Positions 58,877 to 64,000 of a stretch of DNA of 64,000 nt are shown piece after piece. Position 1 is the stretch's first letter. The number at the start of each line of letters is the position of its first letter. Under the pieces are notes generated by a model. The model made no database searches. It worked only from the letters and a program-made list of their open reading frames with translations, and was not told where the DNA came from. Source of the stretch: CAZJUP01 sp964549275 (GTDB lineage Bacteria > Fidelibacterota > Marinisomatia > Marinisomatales > TCS55); NCBI GenBank assembly GCA_964549275.1, contig CAZJUP010000002.1:124001-188000 (forward strand). The letters run 5' to 3'. Position numbers and translations under genes: made by a program.

Positions 58877-60991
58877 ATGTCAAAAGATAAGAATGAATTT
58901 CGTGTTTCTGAAGCCTTAACAAAAGATGTGGGTCGGGGCATAGCCCGGGTTGATCCCGAATATATTGATAAAATGAATATTCGGGTGGGAGACACCATTG
59001 AAGTAAAAGGGAAACGAACCACCGTTGCAAAGGCAATGCCCACTTTCCCGGAAATGAGGGGTAAGTCATTGGTTCAGATTGACGGGTTGGTTCGGGACAA
59101 TGCCGGTGTGGGTTTGGACGAAAAAGTAGAGTTGAATTCCGTCAAATCCATTCCAGCCATAAAAATTCTTCTCAAACCGCTTACCCTACCCATGAACGGA
59201 CGATCAGGCTACGGTCATTTAGGGAAAATTATGGAAGGTCTTCCTTTAGTAAAAGGGGATAAAATCAGGGCTATTTTATTCGGAACTCAATCCCAGGAAT
59301 TCGAAGTGATTCGGACATCTCCAGAAGGCCCGGTGGTCATTGGGTCGCAGACTAAAATGGAAGTTGCTGCAGAAAAGGAAACCGGAGGTGGGGACGGCAG
59401 AATTTCTTACGAAGATATTGGAGGACTTCATAAGGAAATCCAGCGGGTCCGTGAAATGATAGAGATGCCTCTAAAGTATCCGTCTGTGTTCAAACGATTG
59501 GGGATTGACCCACCAAAAGGTGTTTTATTATTAGGTCCACCGGGAACAGGAAAAACCTTGATTGCCCGAGCTGTGGCCAATGAAACGGATGCTCATTTCC
59601 AAACGGTCAATGGACCGGAAGTGATTCATAAGTTTTACGGGGAAAGTGAAAAAAAATTACGTTCCATATTTGAAGAAGCTGAGAAAAATGCACCTAGTAT
59701 CATATTTTTGGATGAAATTGACGCCATCGCGCCCAAGCGGGAAAAGGTTGTCGGTGATGTAGAAAAACGTGTTGTAGCCCAACTTTTGGCATTAATGGAC
59801 GGACTTAAGGGGCGGGGTCAGGTCCTTGTTATTGGCGCTACAAATTTACCCAATTTACTGGATCCGGCCCTACGAAGACCCGGAAGGTTCGACAGGGAGA
59901 TTACCATAGGAATCCCTGATCTTCGGGGACGAGGCGAAATCCTGGAAATCCACACCCAGGGGATGCCCTTAGGAAAAGATGTTGATTTGAAACATTTGGC
60001 AAAAATCACCCATGGATTCGTCGGAGCAGATTTGGAATCACTGTGTCGGGAAGCAGCCATGAGTTGTCTCAGAAAATTCTTTCCTAAAATTGATTTCGGT
60101 TCTGATTTTATTCCTTACGATGAACTGGCGGAGTTAAAAGTCGGGAAATTGAACTTTGAAGAGGCGATGAATGAAGTTGAGCCAAGCGCTATCCGAGAGG
60201 TCTCTATAGAAGTTCCTAATGTGCGGTGGTCAGATGTTGGGGGATTAAAAGAGGTAAAACAGCGTCTGATTGAAAGTATTGAATATCCTTTAAAATACCC
60301 TGATTTGTTTAAAGCAGCAGAAACTTCTCCACCAAAAGGAATTTTATTCCACGGATCCCCAGGAACAGGAAAAACACTTTTGGCCAAAGCGGCGGCTACA
60401 GAAAGTGAAGCCAATTTTATATCTGTTAAAGGTCCTGAATTATTATCAAAATGGGTTGGGGAAGCTGAAGAAGGTGTCCGGGAGATTTTTAAGAAAGCAC
60501 GCCAATCCGCACCCAGTATTGTTTTTTTAGATGAGGTGGAAGCTTTGGCTCCGGTCCGGGCTGCCTCAGGAGCAGACTCTGGTGTCATGGGGAGAGTTCT
60601 TAGCCAGTTACTCACAGAATTGGATGGTATCGAAGAATTAAAGGGGGTTTTGGTTGTAGCTGCAACGAACCGGTTTGATATAGTAGATCCCGCTTTACTT
60701 CGCCCGGGGCGATTGGAAGTACATCAGGAATTACCTATTCCGGATGAAGAAGCAAGGGAGGAAATTTTTAAAATCCATTTAGGGGGGAAACCTCTTCATA
60801 AAAATGTTTCTGTATCGGCGCTGGTGGGACAGACAGAAGGCCTAACCGGCGCAGAAATTGAATCGATCGTCCGTGGTGGTTCCTTAAGAGCAATAAGTGA
60901 ATTCATCGATAAAAAGATTGGTGATATCAAAAAATTTGTGATTGGGAAGAAACATTTTTCCGATGCGCTAAGCGAATTAATGGGTGAATGA
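58877..60991 (+). CDS. CDC48/VAT-type double AAA+ ATPase
   Basis: 704-residue AAA+ unfoldase of the archaeal VAT/CDC48 type. The N-terminal double-psi barrel-type domain starts with RVSEALTKDVGRGIARVDPEY. First AAA module with GPPGTGKTLIARAVANET, DEIDAIAPKR and the SRH with RRPGRFDREI. Second with GSPGTGKTLLAKAAATES, LDEVEALAPVR (Glu-Val-Glu instead of the usual Glu-Ile-Asp) and LRPGRLEV. Such ATPases recur in some gas-vesicle clusters and would fit remodelling or disassembly of the stable vesicle proteins (inference). The ATG at 58877 is chosen; a GTG at 58868 is an alternative. Its stop overlaps the next start. Confidence 0.9.
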   Translation: MSKDKNEFRVSEALTKDVGRGIARVDPEYIDKMNIRVGDTIEVKGKRTTVAKAMPTFPEMRGKSLVQIDGLVRDNAGVGLDEKVELNSVKSIPAIKILLKPLTLPMNGRSGYGHLGKIMEGLPLVKGDKIRAILFGTQSQEFEVIRTSPEGPVVIGSQTKMEVAAEKETGGGDGRISYEDIGGLHKEIQRVREMIEMPLKYPSVFKRLGIDPPKGVLLLGPPGTGKTLIARAVANETDAHFQTVNGPEVIHKFYGESEKKLRSIFEEAEKNAPSIIFLDEIDAIAPKREKVVGDVEKRVVAQLLALMDGLKGRGQVLVIGATNLPNLLDPALRRPGRFDREITIGIPDLRGRGEILEIHTQGMPLGKDVDLKHLAKITHGFVGADLESLCREAAMSCLRKFFPKIDFGSDFIPYDELAELKVGKLNFEEAMNEVEPSAIREVSIEVPNVRWSDVGGLKEVKQRLIESIEYPLKYPDLFKAAETSPPKGILFHGSPGTGKTLLAKAAATESEANFISVKGPELLSKWVGEAEEGVREIFKKARQSAPSIVFLDEVEALAPVRAASGADSGVMGRVLSQLLTELDGIEELKGVLVVAATNRFDIVDPALLRPGRLEVHQELPIPDEEAREEIFKIHLGGKPLHKNVSVSALVGQTEGLTGAEIESIVRGGSLRAISEFIDKKIGDIKKFVIGKKHFSDALSELMGE

Positions 60992-61530
60992 GAAAACTGT
61001 ATATCGTTCCTATTATCCATGCTAATGTGGATATGGGAACCCAAGCTTCCATCCTAAAAAAAGCCTATATTAAAAAATTCGGTTTAGCAGGGTGGAAGCA
61101 GCACTTGGCTTCAGTCCGGCATTTTTGGAAACAGGTAGGAGATAAAATCGCCCGCCTCCATTTAGACCCCAAATCACTAATTATCTATCAGGATGGGTTG
61201 CCCATAGGAATGAATCCGTATGCAATGATTGAGGATATGGTCTCACGAGGAAGTCCAAATTACATCCTGATCCGTAGTTTTGTGGTTAAAGGTGCTGTCC
61301 TCCAGTCAACGGAAGATCCCTCACTCTTAAAACGGGAATATGATCGAATTAAAAGTGAAAAAATAATAAGTCCTGAAGAGAATGATAAATTATTAAACCA
61401 ACGAGACAAATTTATCGCAGAAACCATCGTTCGCTCCTTGCCGGAAAATAAAATCGGTCTCCTTTTTATTGGAGCTAAGCACGATGTGAAATCTGTTCTT
61501 GACCCTGAAATTGATATTTCAATTATTTAA
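60988..61530 (+). CDS. Unknown protein coupled to the CDC48-like ATPase
   Basis: 180-residue protein of no recognised family. It begins RKLYIVPIIHANVDMGTQASILKKAYIKKFG, contains LIIYQDGLPIGMNPYAMIEDMVSRGSPNYILI and ends NKIGLLFIGAKHDVKSVLDPEIDISII, suggesting an alpha/beta fold with a conserved His and acidic residues. The ATGA overlap with the ATPase stop points to co-translation and a shared complex or pathway. It could be an adaptor or a small hydrolase. Nothing in sequence fixes it as a gas-vesicle gene. Confidence 0.5.
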   Translation: MRKLYIVPIIHANVDMGTQASILKKAYIKKFGLAGWKQHLASVRHFWKQVGDKIARLHLDPKSLIIYQDGLPIGMNPYAMIEDMVSRGSPNYILIRSFVVKGAVLQSTEDPSLLKREYDRIKSEKIISPEENDKLLNQRDKFIAETIVRSLPENKIGLLFIGAKHDVKSVLDPEIDISII

Positions 61531-61588
61531 TCCTTATCCTATCCTCCTTCTTTTATAAATTGTACCCTAATAAATCTTGGGGAGAACC

Positions 61589-62005
61589 ATGCCATACAAA
61601 TCAATATTGGTCGCCTTATGTGGAAGGGGAGATGAAAAAAAAGTCATTAAAGAAGCCGTAAAACTGGCTGAACTGAATAGGGCTGAATTAAAAGCCATCC
61701 ATGTGAATGAACCCCATGCGGGAGAAATGTCCATGATGATGGATAACCCTGATGTTAAATATACAGAAGATGATGTAAAAAATTGGTTTGCCGGCGCAGG
61801 ATTTAAAGAAATTGCTGAGTCAGTGCAAGTCTTAGTGGTATCTAATGCCGCTATTCAAAAAACGATTATTAAAGAAACAGAAGAGGTTGACCTCCTCATA
61901 TTAGGTCATCGCAGGATGAATCTGTTTAAGGAACATTTTTTTGATTCCATTGATGAGGGAATTGTGAATCATGTGACCTGTCCTGTATTGGTTGTCCCCA
62001 AATAG
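61589..62005 (+). CDS. Universal stress protein (UspA family)
   Basis: 138-residue UspA-fold protein: YKSILVALCGRGDEKKVIKEAVKLAELNRAELKAIHV at the start, and the C-terminal LLILGHRRM ... GIVNHVTCPVLVVPK, with the nucleotide-binding GHR-type loop partly preserved. The ATG at 61589 is eight bases after GGGGAG; an upstream TTG at 61577 is less likely. Its link to the gas-vesicle locus is only proximity (58 bp after the unknown gene). Confidence 0.85.
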   Translation: MPYKSILVALCGRGDEKKVIKEAVKLAELNRAELKAIHVNEPHAGEMSMMMDNPDVKYTEDDVKNWFAGAGFKEIAESVQVLVVSNAAIQKTIIKETEEVDLLILGHRRMNLFKEHFFDSIDEGIVNHVTCPVLVVPK

Positions 62006-62026
62006 AATAGCCTGTAATGAAAGCTT

Positions 62027-63097
62027 TTGATTAAATCTATATTAAAGGGGATCGGTCTAATAATCTTATGTTTGATATTATATCTTGTGGCATGGCCTGT
62101 ATCTATTGATCCTGTTGCATGGGACCCGAATGCCGCACCGGAACTTGTTGGAGATTATGCCCAAAATCATGTATTAGAATCCATAGAGATATTTACTCCC
62201 GGTGATGGGATTGGCCCGGAAGATATAGATGTGGACCTTTTCGGGCGTATTTATGCACCCTACGAGGATGGAAGAATTTTTAGATACAATGCCCAAGGCC
62301 AGGAGGGTGAAGAATTTGCCAATACCCAGGGGCATCCTCTGGGAATTCAGTTCGATGCCAACGGAAACTTGATTGTTTGCGATGCTTTTAAAGGATTACT
62401 ATCCATATCTTCTGATGGTGAATTGAATTCGTTAGTGACAGAAGTAGATGGGATTCCTCTCACTTTTACCAACGACGTTGATATTGCAAAAGATGGGACG
62501 ATTTACTTTACGGATGCCTCCATAAAATTTGACCAACCCCATTTTCGTGACGACATTTTGGAACACCTGCCCAATGGACGACTCCTTGCTTATGATCCGA
62601 AAACTGGTTCAACACAAACAGTTAAAGACAAATTATATTTTGCCAACGGGGTTGCTTTGAGCCCGGACCAATCATTTATCCTTGTAAATGAAACCAGTGC
62701 ATACAGAATTACGAAAGTGTGGATTGATGGGGAGAAAAAAGGGCAATCAGAAATTTTCATGGATAATCTGCCCGGAATTCCTGATGGAATTTCCTCTAAT
62801 GGTGAAGGAGTCTTTTGGGTCGCTTTTCCTTCTAAGCGACAGGCTATTATTGATAAACTGGCCCCAAAACCATTTTTACGAAAGGTTGTTATGCGTTTGC
62901 CGCAGTCTCTTCAGCCGGCACCGGAACGATATGGATTTGTATTGGGGGTGAGTCCGGAAGGGGAAGTGCTGTATAATTTGCATGACCCGTCACCGAACTC
63001 ATTTTCACCTATCACAAGCGTTGAAGAACAGGATGGATATTTATATTTTGGGAGTTTGACATTTCCTGGGTTTGGGAGGATGAAGGTCCCCATTTAA
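62027..63097 (+). CDS. SMP-30/strictosidine-synthase-like beta-propeller protein
   Basis: 356-residue protein with an N-terminal transmembrane or signal segment (residues 4-26) and a six-bladed propeller. EDIDVDLFGRIYAPYEDGRIFR, NDVDIAKDGTIYFTDAS and ANGVALSPDQSFILVNET are strictosidine-synthase-like strand repeats. The last two motifs hold the metal-ligand Asn residues expected in this fold. It may be a periplasmic lactonase or hydrolase. The only start in frame near the ribosome binding site is TTG at 62027. Confidence 0.8.
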   Translation: MIKSILKGIGLIILCLILYLVAWPVSIDPVAWDPNAAPELVGDYAQNHVLESIEIFTPGDGIGPEDIDVDLFGRIYAPYEDGRIFRYNAQGQEGEEFANTQGHPLGIQFDANGNLIVCDAFKGLLSISSDGELNSLVTEVDGIPLTFTNDVDIAKDGTIYFTDASIKFDQPHFRDDILEHLPNGRLLAYDPKTGSTQTVKDKLYFANGVALSPDQSFILVNETSAYRITKVWIDGEKKGQSEIFMDNLPGIPDGISSNGEGVFWVAFPSKRQAIIDKLAPKPFLRKVVMRLPQSLQPAPERYGFVLGVSPEGEVLYNLHDPSPNSFSPITSVEEQDGYLYFGSLTFPGFGRMKVPI

Positions 63098-63129
63098 ATC
63101 AAACACTCTCTGCCGAGTCATACTTTCTA

Positions 63130-64000
63130 TTATTTTTGTATACGCTCGTAAGAATCTAAAACTTCATCCATAGCCATTTGAATCGTTAGTGTAATGGTAT
63201 CGTGAATAATCATATGAAATGAGCCTAACTCTTTTCTGGCATGTAATTGAGTGATGATTACAGATTCTATGGCTTCAAGTGCTGCACATACTTCTTCAGG
63301 AGGAAAATGCTCCCGGCTGCGTATTCCAGCAAGAAAACGGGTGTAATTTACCATACTCATCCGGTCTCCTGTCCTGACACATCCAATTAAGAGATTGATG
63401 TAAATATTGGTGTACCATTCAAGTGTGTCGGAATCCATTTGACAATAATTCGGATATTTAAACTCATTTTTTGGTTCGAGAATGGTGCTGAGAATATGGG
63501 TAGTGAAGGTGTCTTGTAGGTCTTGCATGGCTTCGGCGACAATGAGATTTGGTCGAATAATTTTGTATTTTTCCATGGCCAACACATTTTTATGATCCCA
63601 TTCGGTGGGGAATGATTTCATATGCTCAATCAGGTAGAGCAGTCTTCGCTGAATGGAATAGCGGGGATGAGGTGACCACCCTAACGTTTTACGTGTTTTT
63701 TCAGAATTTACAGTTAACGATTTATCAATATAATCTATCATCCAGGGGCGTTCGAAGGGACGATTGCCAATAAGCCTCCCTAACCAATCCCTTAAGGTAA
63801 CCCCTATCCTGGAGAGAAAAATGGGCATATATTTTGGTGGAGGAGAGATAGAATAGAAGAATCGGGTGGATAAATCGTATAGCTCTTTATGAGTCACTGC
63901 GCCGTCAGGACTTGCAATGTAAATATCATAATCGGGGAGAATATTGGTTTTTTGTAATATGGAAAATAATAGATGATTAAGGCAATTAATGTGAATGTAG
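63130..64000 (-). CDS. NAD-dependent epimerase-like protein with an extra C-terminal domain (partial, cut by the window end)
   Basis: Minus-strand gene still open at 64000. The frame upstream of the first ATG (63895-63897) continues to the window edge (for example TNILPDYDIYIASPDGAVTHKE), so the true start lies outside. The seen part begins in the C-terminal half of an SDR-type NAD-dependent epimerase: RPWMIDYIDKSLTVNSEKTRKTLGWSPHPRY is the typical post-Rossmann segment. It is followed by about 160 residues of helical domain (FTTHILSTILEPKNEF, CVRTGDRMSMVNYTRFLAGIRS). The catalytic Tyr-x-x-x-Lys part is beyond the window, so activity cannot be checked. Confidence 0.7.
   Translation of the reverse strand, partial: YIHINCLNHLLFSILQKTNILPDYDIYIASPDGAVTHKELYDLSTRFFYSISPPPKYMPIFLSRIGVTLRDWLGRLIGNRPFERPWMIDYIDKSLTVNSEKTRKTLGWSPHPRYSIQRRLLYLIEHMKSFPTEWDHKNVLAMEKYKIIRPNLIVAEAMQDLQDTFTTHILSTILEPKNEFKYPNYCQMDSDTLEWYTNIYINLLIGCVRTGDRMSMVNYTRFLAGIRSREHFPPEEVCAALEAIESVIITQLHARKELGSFHMIIHDTITLTIQMAMDEVLDSYERIQK

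Overview
The window is AT-rich (about 40% G+C by eye) bacterial chromosome from a Gram-negative organism: it has an Omp85-type outer-membrane protein, lipoproteins, a heptose-type sugar isomerase and several predicted outer-membrane or secreted proteins. Gene content (MoxR-DUF58-BatD-like cluster, fused formiminotransferase-cyclodeaminase, B12-dependent ribonucleotide reductase, DUF3604, IMPACT-family protein) fits the FCB side of the bacterial tree. A Marinimicrobia (SAR406)-like lineage is my best guess, but it is an inference and no marker here proves it.

Layout. 0-5.4 kb: outer-membrane assembly protein, TPR lipoprotein and a MoxR/DUF58/BatD-like set. 5.5-15 kb: housekeeping genes, nearly all on the plus strand (efp, accB-accC, gcvH, gmhA, a Xer recombinase, an M50 protease, ftcD, mutL, miaA). 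15.1-18 kb: pyrR-pyrB-pyrC behind a leader that looks like a PyrR attenuator. 18.1-21.7 kb: rplM-rpsI-rpsB-tsf-pyrH-frr, ending in a bidirectional terminator facing nrdJ. 24.6-35 kb: tRNA-Gly, a twice-frameshifted VOC gene, a DUF512 radical-SAM protein, der, an IMPACT gene interrupted by an in-frame amber codon, a nuclease-like lipoprotein, DUF3604, initiator tRNA, greA, a DEAD-box helicase and a 231-bp duplicate of the greA 3' end. 35-43.3 kb: a zinc-knuckle protein, a frameshifted TPR gene, typA, secreted and outer-membrane proteins, a RetSat/CrtISO-like oxidoreductase and a DppA-like peptidase.

The accessory core runs from 43.4 to about 61.5 kb and is a gas-vesicle locus with its own regulatory module. 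The regulatory half has a STAS-like protein, a multi-PAS histidine kinase, an NtrC-type sigma-54 activator, a second PAS histidine kinase, a receiver-only protein and a small zinc ribbon. The structural half has gvpA, two GvpC-like coiled-coil proteins, gvpO, gvpN, gvpG, three gvpF/L paralogues, two further GvpA/J-family genes, gvpK and a GvpH/Hsp20 protein. These are interleaved with genes not in the textbook gvp set: two proteins built of DnaJ-type CxxCxGxG knuckles, three small helical or unknown proteins, an AbrB-fold protein, and a CDC48/VAT-type double AAA+ ATPase coupled to an unknown gene.

A 22-bp palindrome (ATTATGG-N8-CCATAAT) occurs twice before the regulatory half and once about 125 bp upstream of the predicted gvpA start. 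Just before gvpA there is an exact-spacing sigma-54 promoter and a hairpin at the predicted mRNA 5' end. Together these suggest that the NtrC-type regulator controls flotation through these sites and also its own operon.

Several reading-frame lesions (a 15-G tract in the first kinase, two homopolymer indels in the VOC gene, one frameshift in the TPR gene, one amber codon in the IMPACT gene) may be real decay or phase variation, or may be assembly errors. Read-level checking is needed to tell them apart. After the locus come a UspA protein, an SMP-30-like protein and a minus-strand epimerase cut by the window end.
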